34,278 nucleotides of DNA, from positions 1 through 34,278 of the forward strand of contig CAJFPU010000011.1 in NCBI GenBank assembly GCA_904418825.1. Direction: 5' to 3'. A model generated the notes under the pieces. That model saw nothing but the letters and a program-made list of their open reading frames with translations, was not told the DNA's origin and ran no database searches. The position numbers and the translations under genes are program-made. The stretch is from an uncultured Romboutsia sp. (GTDB lineage Bacteria; Bacillota; Clostridia; Peptostreptococcales; Peptostreptococcaceae). Each line of letters begins with the position of its first letter. Within the stretch, counting starts at the first letter, position 1. Below, in pieces: positions 17,025-25,134 of the stretch.

Positions 17025-17450
17025 ATGATAAATAGAAAATTATTAATAGAAAAAGCTTTTGATGCACAAAAATTCTGTTATACACCTTATTCTAAATTTA
17101 ATGTAGGTGCAGCATTACTTTGTTCTAATGGAGATATATATACAGGGTGTAATATAGAAAATGCAGCTTTTACACCAACAAACTGTGCTGAAAGAACAGC
17201 TTTTTTTAAAGCAGTTTCTGAAGGTCAAAAAGATTTTAGTGCAATTGCTGTAGTAGGAAATCATGAAGGTTTAAAACAAGGAGAAGGAGATTTCTGTGCA
17301 CCTTGTGCTGTATGCAGACAAGTTATGGCAGAGTTTTGTGATCTAAAAGATTTCAAGGTTATCATAGCGAAAAGTACAGAGGAATATTTAGAATACTCAT
17401 TAGAGGAACTTTTACCTCTTGCATTTACAGGCAAGGATTTAGATAAATAA
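17025..17450 (+). CDS. cdd: Cytidine deaminase
   Basis: A 141-residue enzyme converting cytidine and deoxycytidine to uridine and deoxyuridine in pyrimidine salvage. Zinc-site and catalytic residues are visible: C54 and E56 in NCAERTAFFKA, and C94 and C97 in APCAVCRQ. FNVGAALL and CNIENAAF are also canonical for the homotetrameric Cdd type. RBS GGAGG precedes the ATG. It follows the Crp/Fnr gene and ends in a strong terminator at 17511-17541. Confidence 0.95.
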   Translation: MINRKLLIEKAFDAQKFCYTPYSKFNVGAALLCSNGDIYTGCNIENAAFTPTNCAERTAFFKAVSEGQKDFSAIAVVGNHEGLKQGEGDFCAPCAVCRQVMAEFCDLKDFKVIIAKSTEEYLEYSLEELLPLAFTGKDLDK

Positions 17451-17510
17451 TAGGATAGAATATATATTGTTAATTATTTTATTGTATCTATAGAAAATAT
17501 TAATTTAATG

Positions 17511-17541
17511 TAGAGAGCAGATTAGTGTGCTCTCTATTTTT
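17511..17541 (+). terminator. Intrinsic terminator after cdd
   Basis: TAGAGAGCA (17511-17519) pairs with TGCTCTCTA (17528-17536), followed by TTTTT. The rest of the 317-base gap before 17768 is AT-rich; TATAAT at 17717-17722 is a possible -10 for the next operon, without a clear -35. Confidence 0.9.
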
Positions 17542-17767
17542 ATGTAAAATTATAAATACATATTATTTAATTTTTTATATTATATATGTGGGAATATTAT
17601 TTATAAATTATATTTAATTGTTATTTTAAAAATATTATATTTTATAATGTACGTAGGGATTTTATTATACATTGGTAGAATTATTATGTTTAAAAGTATA
17701 AAAAAAGTATATTAATTATAATAGTAATAATTATATATAAAAATAATTATATAAGGGAAGGCATATT

Positions 17768-18571
17768 ATGGAAGAATCAAAGATTATAAAAATGATAAAT
17801 AATAACCCTAATATTATATCAACAATAAATAATCCAACAGAAGAGATGAAATTATTAGCACTTAAAAAAGATGGATTAACATTAGAATATATACAAAATC
17901 CAACTAAAGAGATGCAAGAATTAGCATTAGAGAATAATATTAGAGCGATTAAATATATAGATAATCCAACAGAAGAAATGATGATAAAAGCAGTAAATTC
18001 AGGCTGGAGTATATTAGAATATATAAAAAATCCAACAGAAGAAGTAATTAAACTAGCTATAAATCAAGCAGGATGGGCTATAAAATATGCTAAAAATCCT
18101 AGTGAAGAATTACAATTATTAGCAGTTAGAAAAAATTACGACTCAATTAAATTTATAAAAGAACCTTATAAAAGTGTTCAAAAAGAGGCAGTAAGAATCA
18201 GTTATGATGCCTTAAGATATATAAAATTACCAACATTTGATATACAACTTGAAGCCATAAAAAGTAATGAGGCGGCAATAGGTTTAATATATGATTTGGA
18301 TAAAAGTAAAAAGTTGGAACTTTTAAAGGTAAATATTTTAGTCATTAAATATATAGCAAGAGAAATAGATAAAGAGGAATTAGAAACTGTATTAAAAGAA
18401 GTTTTATCAAAAGAAGATGTTGAAGAAAAGTATATTAGAGATTTTCTAAATTGTAGTATTATAGATAGAAATAGTGAAAAATTCAGAATTGATAAAATAA
18501 TATTTATTTATAAATATGGTAGTAAAAAGGCTAAAAAAATAGCTGTAGATGAGAAATTAAAGATGATATAG
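17768..18571 (+). CDS. Helical-repeat protein with seven 22-residue repeats (DUF4116-like), operon partner of AAA+/VWA
   Basis: A 267-residue, probably cytoplasmic protein. Residues 22-176 consist of seven consecutive 22-residue units starting at 22, 44, 66, 88, 110, 132 and 154. The consensus is NPTEEM-x4-A-x6-(A/I)-(I/L)-x-Y-I-x, degenerating in the last two. Each unit looks like two short helices, as in DUF4116-type repeats, forming an alpha-solenoid binding surface. The C-terminal about 90 residues (from about 178) are lysine/glutamate-rich and unrelated to the repeats. RBS GGGAAGG precedes the ATG. The AAA+ gene starts 13 bases after its stop, so the three genes are one operon. The likely role is a substrate or partner adaptor for the AAA+/VWA machine. 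That is inference from position and fold type only. Confidence 0.75.
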   Translation: MEESKIIKMINNNPNIISTINNPTEEMKLLALKKDGLTLEYIQNPTKEMQELALENNIRAIKYIDNPTEEMMIKAVNSGWSILEYIKNPTEEVIKLAINQAGWAIKYAKNPSEELQLLAVRKNYDSIKFIKEPYKSVQKEAVRISYDALRYIKLPTFDIQLEAIKSNEAAIGLIYDLDKSKKLELLKVNILVIKYIAREIDKEELETVLKEVLSKEDVEEKYIRDFLNCSIIDRNSEKFRIDKIIFIYKYGSKKAKKIAVDEKLKMI

Positions 18572-18584
18572 AGGAGATAGGCTT

Positions 18585-19715
18585 ATGAACTTTATAGATA
18601 CATTAAAGAGCGTTGACTTAGTATTATCAACGAATGAAGTACCACTAGTAGTAGGAGAAAGTGGAATAGGAAAAACTGCATTAGCTAGAAAGCTTTCATA
18701 TGAAAATAATTGGAGTTTAGTTGTTATTGATGGAAACTTACTTAAAGAAGGTGAAATAGGTGGACTTCCAACTATAGAATCTTATTTTACAACAAACTCT
18801 AATGGAGATAATATAGAAAAGAAAACTACAGTATATGCAGTTCATAATAAACTAAGAGAAATTGATGAAGAAATAGCTAAAGGTAAAACAGTTCTTTTAT
18901 TTATAGATGAGATAAACCGTTGTGAACATACAGTACAACAGGAATTAATGAATTTAATATTAAATAGAGAAATAAATGGATATAAGTTACATGATAATGT
19001 AAAAATATTAGCTGCAATGAACCCATCAAGTAAATATAGTTCAGACTTTGATTATCAAGTTGTAGATATGGATGCAGCTCAAGAAAATAGATTTGTATGG
19101 TTAAACATGGAACCTGATTATACACAGTGGTTAAATTGGGCAATTGATGCAGGTATAGAACAAAAAGTTATAGAGTTTATATCAACATTTCCTGAATATT
19201 TACACAAAGTAAATGAAGATGATGTACGTGCAACTCCAAGGAGTTATGAAAGGGTATCTAAGAGTTATAAGATTTATAAAGAAAATAAAGACTCAATACC
19301 TAGATCAGTGTTTTTAAATGTTATAAAAGGTAATGTAGGAAAGGTTATAGCTGAAGAATTTATAAGTTTTATTGAGTCTGATTGTAGTCCATTAATATCT
19401 TATGATGATGTGTTTTCATGTAAAACTTTAAATCAAAGCATTATAGAAAAAGTAAAAGGTGAAAGTCATACAAGACTTTATTTATCAGCAATGAATATTT
19501 TAAAAACATTAGAGTTAAATATAGAAAATAATGAGAGTGAATCAGATTACTATATAAATAGATTTATGGAATTTTTAAAGTTATATCCTGTTGATTTAAT
19601 GGTTGGAATAATGAAGGATATAAAAAGTAGCTATGTGAAAGTTTATAAAAAAGCTATAGAAAACGAAAAATTCGTAGAACTATATTTTGAATCTTATAAT
19701 TTAATAAGGGGATAA
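18585..19715 (+). CDS. MoxR-like AAA+ ATPase
   Basis: A 376-residue ATPase. Walker A is GESGIGKT (24-31), Walker B is LLFIDEIN with D108-E109, and sensor 1 is in ILAAMNPSS. The DMDAAQENRFVWLNM segment and a helical lid follow, as in MoxR-type AAA+ proteins. The C-terminal about 120 residues are family-specific. MoxR ATPases act with VWA-domain partners as chaperones that remodel or activate protein complexes. The next gene, four bases away, is exactly such a VWA protein. RBS GAGGAG lies before the ATG. It is the second gene of a three-gene operon. The client of this pair is unknown. Confidence 0.9.
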   Translation: MNFIDTLKSVDLVLSTNEVPLVVGESGIGKTALARKLSYENNWSLVVIDGNLLKEGEIGGLPTIESYFTTNSNGDNIEKKTTVYAVHNKLREIDEEIAKGKTVLLFIDEINRCEHTVQQELMNLILNREINGYKLHDNVKILAAMNPSSKYSSDFDYQVVDMDAAQENRFVWLNMEPDYTQWLNWAIDAGIEQKVIEFISTFPEYLHKVNEDDVRATPRSYERVSKSYKIYKENKDSIPRSVFLNVIKGNVGKVIAEEFISFIESDCSPLISYDDVFSCKTLNQSIIEKVKGESHTRLYLSAMNILKTLELNIENNESESDYYINRFMEFLKLYPVDLMVGIMKDIKSSYVKVYKKAIENEKFVELYFESYNLIRG

Positions 19716-19718
19716 TCT

Positions 19719-21128
19719 ATGGAAAGTTATTTTGATAAGCAAGTTAAGTATCTTTATAATAAGGCAGAAGAAGTTATAAACACTTATGCAATGTTAAAAG
19801 CAAATCATAAAGGTGAAAACTTTGAAATAGATATACCACAGGATTTTAAAGATGAATTTTTTAAACTAGTAGATAAAGTTAATTTAAGTCTTATGGAAGA
19901 TAAAGAAAATTTTTATGGGTATTTTTTATTTCAAACTTCAAGAGATATTAGATTTGATATAAGTAGTCCAACTGCTGTAAATTTTAAAGGAGCTAAATAT
20001 ATAATATATTTTAATCCAATAATCTTTTTAAATCTTAATATGAAACAGATGGAAACTACTATTAAGCATGAAATACTTCATATATTATCCATGCATTTAT
20101 TAAGAAGTAAAGAATTAAAAAATAAGTATAGTACATTAGCTATTAATATGGCAATGGATATAGTAGTAAATCAATATTTAAATTACTTACCACCATATGC
20201 TACAACACTTCAATCAGTAAATTCAAGTTATTCTTTGAAGTTAGAGCCTTATGAATCTTTTGAATATTACGTAGAAAAAATTCAAACAGAACTTGATTTA
20301 CAAGAAGTAGATGAAAATGGTGAAGAAGTTGATAATTATGAAAATGAAAATATAGAAACTGAATATAACCCAGAACATACCCATGATATTTGGAAAGAAT
20401 CTGATGAGATAGATGAAAAGACTCTTAAAGAATTTACAGAGAAGTTTGTTAATATATCTCAAAAAGGCGAGATACCTAATTATCTAGGTGGTTTAATAGC
20501 AGGACTTAAAAATAGTAAGGGAGAATTACCTTGGAATCTATATCTTAAAAGATTAATGGGAACAGTTGAAAGCAATAAAAAGAAAACAATAACAAGAAGA
20601 AATAGAAGACAACCAAACAGATTAGATTTAAGAGGTGAGCTTAGAGGCCATAAAGCAGAAATAGCTGTTGCACTTGATATAAGTGGAAGTATTAGTGATG
20701 AGGAATTTAAACAAGCTATTAAAGAAGTACTTAATATAGTAAAAAACTATAACCATGAAATTACAATTATAGAATGTGATAATGAAATTAGACGTACTTA
20801 TAAAGTTAAATCTGTAAAAGATATAAAAGAAAGAATTAATATAAGAGGTGGAACTAAGTTTACACCAGTTTTTGAATATGCCAACAAGAAAAAAATTAAT
20901 TTATTAATATATTTTACTGATGGTAAGGGTGAAGATAATTTAGAGGTAATACCTAGGGGATATAAGATTTTATGGGTCATATCAGGTAGGGGAGATAAGC
21001 TTTCTTTAAGAGAAAGTTATGGAGCTGTTAAAAAACTTAGCAAGGTTGAAGTAAAAGAAGATGTTATAGACATGAGTGATGTTAGAACTGATGGATACTC
21101 AATGAATAACCAACAACCAATGTGGTAA
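19719..21128 (+). CDS. VWA-like protein with N-terminal metallopeptidase-like domain (DUF2201 family)
   Basis: A 469-residue protein. The N-terminal domain (about 1-180) carries H117-E118-x-x-H121 with H126 following, in TIKHEILHILSMHLLRS, as in zinc metallopeptidase-like DUF2201_N. An acidic linker spans about 190-245. A basic segment, TITRRNRRQPNR, precedes the VWA-like C-terminal domain (about 310-469). Its MIDAS residues are visible as D320-x-S322-x-S324 (DISGSIS), T379 (RGGTKFTP) and a DGKGE segment. Such proteins are partners of MoxR-like ATPases, encoded here four bases upstream. Whether the HExxH site is proteolytically active is unknown; all metal ligands are retained. It is the last gene of the operon; no terminator is visible before the SOD promoter. 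Confidence 0.88.
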   Translation: MESYFDKQVKYLYNKAEEVINTYAMLKANHKGENFEIDIPQDFKDEFFKLVDKVNLSLMEDKENFYGYFLFQTSRDIRFDISSPTAVNFKGAKYIIYFNPIIFLNLNMKQMETTIKHEILHILSMHLLRSKELKNKYSTLAINMAMDIVVNQYLNYLPPYATTLQSVNSSYSLKLEPYESFEYYVEKIQTELDLQEVDENGEEVDNYENENIETEYNPEHTHDIWKESDEIDEKTLKEFTEKFVNISQKGEIPNYLGGLIAGLKNSKGELPWNLYLKRLMGTVESNKKKTITRRNRRQPNRLDLRGELRGHKAEIAVALDISGSISDEEFKQAIKEVLNIVKNYNHEITIIECDNEIRRTYKVKSVKDIKERINIRGGTKFTPVFEYANKKKINLLIYFTDGKGEDNLEVIPRGYKILWVISGRGDKLSLRESYGAVKKLSKVEVKEDVIDMSDVRTDGYSMNNQQPMW

Positions 21129-21145
21129 ATCATAAATATATGATA

Positions 21146-21173
21146 TTAACAAAAAATATAAAGAAATCATAAT
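21146..21173 (+). promoter_or_regulatory. Promoter of the Cu/Zn SOD gene
   Basis: TTAACA (21146-21151), 16 bases, CATAAT (21168-21173). It lies in the 85-base gap after the VWA gene, so SOD can be transcribed independently of the AAA+/VWA operon. Confidence 0.5.
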
Positions 21174-21179
21174 ATACAC

Positions 21180-21196
21180 TGTAATAATTGATTACA
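21180..21196. promoter_or_regulatory. Operator-like dyad TGTAAT-N5-ATTACA at the SOD start site
   Basis: A perfect six-base inverted repeat (21180-21185 and 21191-21196) separated by AATTG, placed at the predicted transcription start of the SOD gene and just before its RBS. A repressor bound here would block initiation. Metal- or peroxide-responsive repressors are candidates; none can be assigned. Confidence 0.5.
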
Positions 21197-21213
21197 TTAT
21201 TAGGAGGTATATT

Positions 21214-21720
21214 ATGGATAAATCTTGTCCGAAATATGATATTCAAAAAGTATTTTCAGGATACAACCAATCTAAACCAAACGCATATGCTCAAATAAAG
21301 GGTGGACCATTAGCACCTTGTATAAAAGGAACTATATATTTATATCAACTAGATGAAGGAGTATATATAAAGGTATATATAACAGGTATACCTAATGTAA
21401 ATAATCAAGGGAGCTCTTTTCATGGACTTCATATTCATGAAGTTGGAGATTGTTCTATTGGAAATAATAGTGAGCCATTTACTGCTGCAAAATCTCATTA
21501 CAATCCAAGTAAGGTAGAACATCCTATGCATGCAGGTGATTTACCACCAATTCTATCAGCTAATGGAATAGGAATACTTTCAACATTTACTAATAGATTT
21601 ACTGTAGAGGAAGTTATAGGTAAGTCTTTCATAATTCACTCAGGATATGATGATTTTACTTCACAACCAGCAGGAAATGCAGGTACAAGATGGGCGTGTG
21701 GAGTAATTGATTATTATTAG
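21214..21720 (+). CDS. Cu/Zn superoxide dismutase, leaderless
   Basis: A 168-residue SodC-type enzyme that dismutates superoxide. All metal ligands can be placed: Cu by H73, H75, bridging H95 and H142; Zn by H95, H103, H106 and D109 in HYNPSKVEHPMHAGD. The disulfide cysteines C80 and C162 and the active-site arginine R159 (AGNAGTRWACGVI) are kept. The zinc loop is about six residues shorter than in standard enzymes. There is no signal peptide or lipobox: the protein begins MDKSCPKYDI. Bacterial Cu/Zn SODs are normally exported, so a cytosolic or spore-associated location is suggested. RBS AGGAGG is strong. It has its own promoter and operator-like dyad and a terminator at 21787-21819. Confidence 0.92.
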   Translation: MDKSCPKYDIQKVFSGYNQSKPNAYAQIKGGPLAPCIKGTIYLYQLDEGVYIKVYITGIPNVNNQGSSFHGLHIHEVGDCSIGNNSEPFTAAKSHYNPSKVEHPMHAGDLPPILSANGIGILSTFTNRFTVEEVIGKSFIIHSGYDDFTSQPAGNAGTRWACGVIDYY

Positions 21721-21786
21721 AAGTTAAAGTTTAAATTTACATTAATCACTTATGTTAATAAATTATAGAATTAAACAATATTAATA

Positions 21787-21819
21787 GAAAGGTTCTTGAG
21801 ATTTAATCAAGGACTTTTT
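21787..21819 (+). terminator. Intrinsic terminator after SOD
   Basis: AAGGTTCTTGA (21789-21799) pairs with TCAAGGAC-TT (21807-21816) with a G-U pair, followed by TTTTT. It isolates SOD from the iron operon. The rest of the 313-base gap holds the promoter and Fur box listed next. Confidence 0.75.
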
Positions 21820-21939
21820 AATTTATTAGATATTATAAATAAAAGTTTTATTTTTTTATAATAGGGTATATAAGATAAAGTAATTACATAAAATTTATAA
21901 AATATGTTGATAATTTATAATATTTTCTACTGATTTTTA

Positions 21940-21967
21940 TTGACTATACAATACTATATGATATAAT
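21940..21967 (+). promoter_or_regulatory. Sigma-A-type promoter of the siderophore uptake operon
   Basis: TTGACT (21940-21945), 16-base spacer, TATAAT (21962-21967), with expected transcription start near 21974. It is one of the best promoter matches in the window. Confidence 0.8.
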
Positions 21968-21983
21968 AAAAATATGAATCAAG

Positions 21984-21998
21984 TGATAATGATTATTA
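21984..21998. promoter_or_regulatory. Fur box
   Basis: TGATAATGATTATTA matches the 7-1-7 Fur consensus TGATAAT-N-ATTATCA at 13 of 14 defined positions. It lies 10-25 bases downstream of the predicted start site, where Fur-Fe(II) would block transcription when iron is plentiful. Confidence 0.8.
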
Positions 21999-22033
21999 AT
22001 AATATACATAGTAATAAAAAATGGAGGAAAAAA

Positions 22034-22981
22034 ATGAAAAGATTAAAAGCATTAGTTGCACTAAGTTTAACAATAGCTACTCTTGGAATAGCTACTGGTT
22101 GTTCAGGAAGTAGCAACAATGAAGAAAATAATAAATCAGAAACAAGAATAGTAGAGACGGCTAAGGGAGAAGTTGAAATACCAGCTAATCCACAAAGAAT
22201 AGTAGATATATCAGGAAATAGTGAAGAGTTAGTATTATTAGGATATACTCCAGTAGGAACTGCTAATGTTGATTCATATAAAACTGACTCAGTTCCATCA
22301 TATGTTAAAGATGAATTAGGAGAGTCTAAAATAGTTGGTCACTCAATGATGGATACTATGGATACAGAAGCAATACTTGGATTAGAGCCAGATTTAATAA
22401 TAATGGCACCAAGACAAGAAAAAATATATGATCAATTAAAAGAAATAGCTCCAGTAGTTATGTTAGATGATGAATACAATGACTGGGAAGCTAAATTAAT
22501 GGATGTAGCTGAAATCTTTGAGAAAGAAGATGAAGCTCAAAAATGGTTAGATACTTATTATGTAAAAGCTGAAGAAGTTGGTAAAGAAGTAAAAGCTGCA
22601 AAAGGTGAAGATGAATCATATATAGCAGTTTTAGCACAAACAGGTGGTCAATTCATGGTATTTAGTAATGCTGGAATAGGTACAGTATTAAGTGAAGATA
22701 TGGGTCTTAAGCAACCTGAAAATATGCCAGAACAAGATTCTATAACATTACCTACTATTACTATGGAAGGTTTAGCTGAAATAGATGCTGATAATATAAT
22801 AGTTATAGGAACTGAATCTGATAAAGCTGATTTAGAAAAAAGTTCTGTTTGGGCACAAATAAGAGCTGTAAAAGAAGGAAATGTAACAATTTTAGATGCT
22901 AGTCCATACTTCAGTCAGCCATACAACCCAATAGGAAGATTATTAATATTAGATACAATCAAGGACGAACTTGTAAAATAG
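22034..22981 (+). CDS. Iron-siderophore ABC transporter substrate-binding lipoprotein
   Basis: A 315-residue FhuD/FepB-type (class III periplasmic-binding fold) lipoprotein. The signal sequence ends in a lipobox, IATGC, with C23 as the lipidated residue, then a serine/asparagine-rich linker. The mature part begins with the usual TAKGEVEIPANPQRIVDISG and continues through EAILGLEPDLIIMAP, ending FSQPYNPIGRLLILDTIKDEL. The ATG at 22034 is chosen because GGAGG lies just before it; a longer in-frame start at 21974 would overlap the Fur box. It is first in an operon with two permeases, an ATPase and a MATE exporter. It lies outside the membrane and delivers ferric siderophore; the siderophore type (ferrichrome, catechol or other) is not evident. 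Confidence 0.92.
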   Translation: MKRLKALVALSLTIATLGIATGCSGSSNNEENNKSETRIVETAKGEVEIPANPQRIVDISGNSEELVLLGYTPVGTANVDSYKTDSVPSYVKDELGESKIVGHSMMDTMDTEAILGLEPDLIIMAPRQEKIYDQLKEIAPVVMLDDEYNDWEAKLMDVAEIFEKEDEAQKWLDTYYVKAEEVGKEVKAAKGEDESYIAVLAQTGGQFMVFSNAGIGTVLSEDMGLKQPENMPEQDSITLPTITMEGLAEIDADNIIVIGTESDKADLEKSSVWAQIRAVKEGNVTILDASPYFSQPYNPIGRLLILDTIKDELVK

Positions 22982-22987
22982 TGTATA

Positions 22988-23035
22988 AATAAATGGTAGG
23001 TGGAAAAGAAATAAATTTTTTCACCTACTATTTAT
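22988..23035 (+). terminator. Strong hairpin between binding protein and permease genes (partial terminator or RNA-stability element)
   Basis: ATAAATGGTAGGTGGAAAA (22988-23006) pairs with TTTTTTCACCTACTATTTAT (23016-23035) almost completely. Such intercistronic hairpins after an ABC binding protein often raise binding-protein expression over the membrane subunits. A 14-base palindrome, ATTTACATGTAAAT (about 23037-23050), follows just before the next RBS. Confidence 0.65.
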
Positions 23036-23062
23036 ATTTACATGTAAATTTATGGAGGTTAG

Positions 23063-24076
23063 ATGAAAAAGATTAATAGAAAAACAGCAACATGTTTACT
23101 TATGCTTGTAGGTTTCATACTACTTATAGTTGGAATAGTAACATCAGTTTCTTTAGGAGCAAGAAACATAGATTTATCAACAATAATTAATAGTATACTT
23201 CATGATAGTAATGATATAAACACTAAATTAATTAGAGATGTAAGGATACCTAGAGCTATTGCAGCGGCTCTTGTAGGAGGTTTTTTAGCAGTAGCAGGTG
23301 CTATAATGCAAGGTATAACTAGAAATCCAATTGCAGAACCATCTGTAATGGGTATAACACAAGGTGCTACATTTATGATAGCAGTGGCATTTGTATTACA
23401 AAGAATATATCCAGATTTAATAATAAATAGTTTTTCAATGATGATGTTTGCATTTGTAGGGGCAAGTATAAGTGGACTTTTAGTTTATTTTGTAAGCTCA
23501 AGAAGAATAAGAAAAGTAGATCCTGTTAAACTTGCACTTGCAGGAACTGCACTAGGAACATTGCTAATATCACTAGCTATGGGAATATCAATGTACTTTA
23601 ACTTATCTCAACAACTTAGCTTTTGGATATCAGGTGGATTAACTAGTGCAAAGTGGGAAGGAGTTAGGCTACTAGCAATATTAGGAGGAATAGGTCTAAT
23701 TGGAGCAATTTTTTTATCTCCTAAAATTACGATATTAAGTTTAGGAGAAGAGGTTGCCATAGGATTAGGACAAAAAACAAATCAAGTAAGGTTTATAAGT
23801 ATAGTATTAGTAATATTATTAACAGGTGTATCTGTTTCTGTTGCAGGTAATATAGTTTTTGTTGGGCTTATAATTCCTCAAATAGCAAAGGCTATAGTAG
23901 GTGCTGATTATAAATATATAATACCAAGTTCAATGGTATTAGGTGCAGTTTTATTAGTATATAGTGATATATTAGCAAGAATGATAAACCCACCATATGA
24001 AACTCCAATAGGTTCATTAACGGCACTTTTAGGAGTACCTATGTTTATATACCTTGTTAGAAAGGATGCAAAATAG
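23063..24076 (+). CDS. FecCD-family iron-siderophore ABC permease, subunit 1
   Basis: A 337-residue inner-membrane permease with about nine or ten transmembrane segments. FecCD/BtuC hallmarks include RIPRAIAAALVGGFLAVAGAIMQGITRNPIAEPSVMGI, the ATPase-coupling region GEEVAIGLGQ, and FVGLIIPQIAK. GGAGG precedes the ATG. The next permease starts three bases after the stop, so the two subunits are translated together as a heterodimer. Part of the Fur-box operon. Confidence 0.93.
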   Translation: MKKINRKTATCLLMLVGFILLIVGIVTSVSLGARNIDLSTIINSILHDSNDINTKLIRDVRIPRAIAAALVGGFLAVAGAIMQGITRNPIAEPSVMGITQGATFMIAVAFVLQRIYPDLIINSFSMMMFAFVGASISGLLVYFVSSRRIRKVDPVKLALAGTALGTLLISLAMGISMYFNLSQQLSFWISGGLTSAKWEGVRLLAILGGIGLIGAIFLSPKITILSLGEEVAIGLGQKTNQVRFISIVLVILLTGVSVSVAGNIVFVGLIIPQIAKAIVGADYKYIIPSSMVLGAVLLVYSDILARMINPPYETPIGSLTALLGVPMFIYLVRKDAK

Positions 24077-24079
24077 ATT

Positions 24080-25093
24080 ATGAATATAAATAAGAACAAA
24101 AAATTTATAATAGTTATATCAGTATTACTATTGATGATATTTGGTACGTTTTTAATTAGCTTAAATACAGGTTCATTATCAATAAGTCCTAGTGATGTAA
24201 TAAAAACATTAATAGGTCAAGGTTCAAAAGCTCATGAAATAGCTATATTTAAATTAAGATTACCTAGAATAGTAATAGGTATACTTGTTGGTACAGCATT
24301 GGCAATATCAGGGACTATACTTCAAGGTGTTACTAAAAATGATTTAGCAGACGCTGGTATACTAGGTATAAATTCAGGTGCGGCATTATTTGTTGTAGTA
24401 TATATTTATCTAATGAATGGTAATGTATATGATGGTGTAAGTAACCTTACTATATTTACAATGCCAATAGTAGCACTTAGCGGAGCTATATTTGGAGCAT
24501 TTTTAATATATGCACTTGCATGGAGAAATGGAATAAATTCATCAAGGTTATTATTAGTAGGTATAGGAATAAACATTGCATTTACATCAATACTTACAAT
24601 ATTCCAATTAAGATTTACTACACAAGAATTTAATAGAGTTATGGCTTGGACAAACGGAAGTATATGGGGTGCTAGCTGGAAATATGTAATAGCAGTATTA
24701 CCATTTATATTAGTATTTACTTTATTAACATTGTATAAATCGAGATACTTAGATGCACTAAACTTAGGAGATGAAGTAGCAACAGGTTTAGGTGTAGAAG
24801 TAGAAAAAGAAAGAAGAAAATTAATAGTGTTCTCAGTAGTTTTAGCAGGAGTTGCAACATCTGTAGCAGGAAGTATAGGATTTTTAGGACTAGTTGCACC
24901 TCATATAGCTAGAAAATTAGTAGGACCAAAACATATTAAATTAATACCGACATCAGCTCTTGTAGGAAGTGTAATACTATTAATAGCTGATACCATAGCA
25001 AGAAATATAATTGCACCTATGGAACTTCCTGTTGGGATAGTTGTAGCAGTAATAGGCGTTCCATACTTTATTTATCTAATGTTAGCGGATTAA
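24080..25093 (+). CDS. FecCD-family iron-siderophore ABC permease, subunit 2
   Basis: A 337-residue permease with the same fold as its neighbour. Motifs RLPRIVIGILVGTALAISGTILQG, ADAGILGINSGAALFVVV, LGDEVATGLGVEVE and FLGLVAPHIARKLVGPKH are clear. It lacks a strong RBS of its own (AAGGATG lies over ten bases upstream, inside the preceding gene), so translation is probably coupled to the upstream permease. Together they form the heterodimeric channel through which the binding protein delivers ferric siderophore. Confidence 0.93.
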   Translation: MNINKNKKFIIVISVLLLMIFGTFLISLNTGSLSISPSDVIKTLIGQGSKAHEIAIFKLRLPRIVIGILVGTALAISGTILQGVTKNDLADAGILGINSGAALFVVVYIYLMNGNVYDGVSNLTIFTMPIVALSGAIFGAFLIYALAWRNGINSSRLLLVGIGINIAFTSILTIFQLRFTTQEFNRVMAWTNGSIWGASWKYVIAVLPFILVFTLLTLYKSRYLDALNLGDEVATGLGVEVEKERRKLIVFSVVLAGVATSVAGSIGFLGLVAPHIARKLVGPKHIKLIPTSALVGSVILLIADTIARNIIAPMELPVGIVVAVIGVPYFIYLMLAD

Positions 25094-25134
25094 ATAAGAG
25101 ATTAGATAAAAATTATATTTAAGAGGAGATAAAT

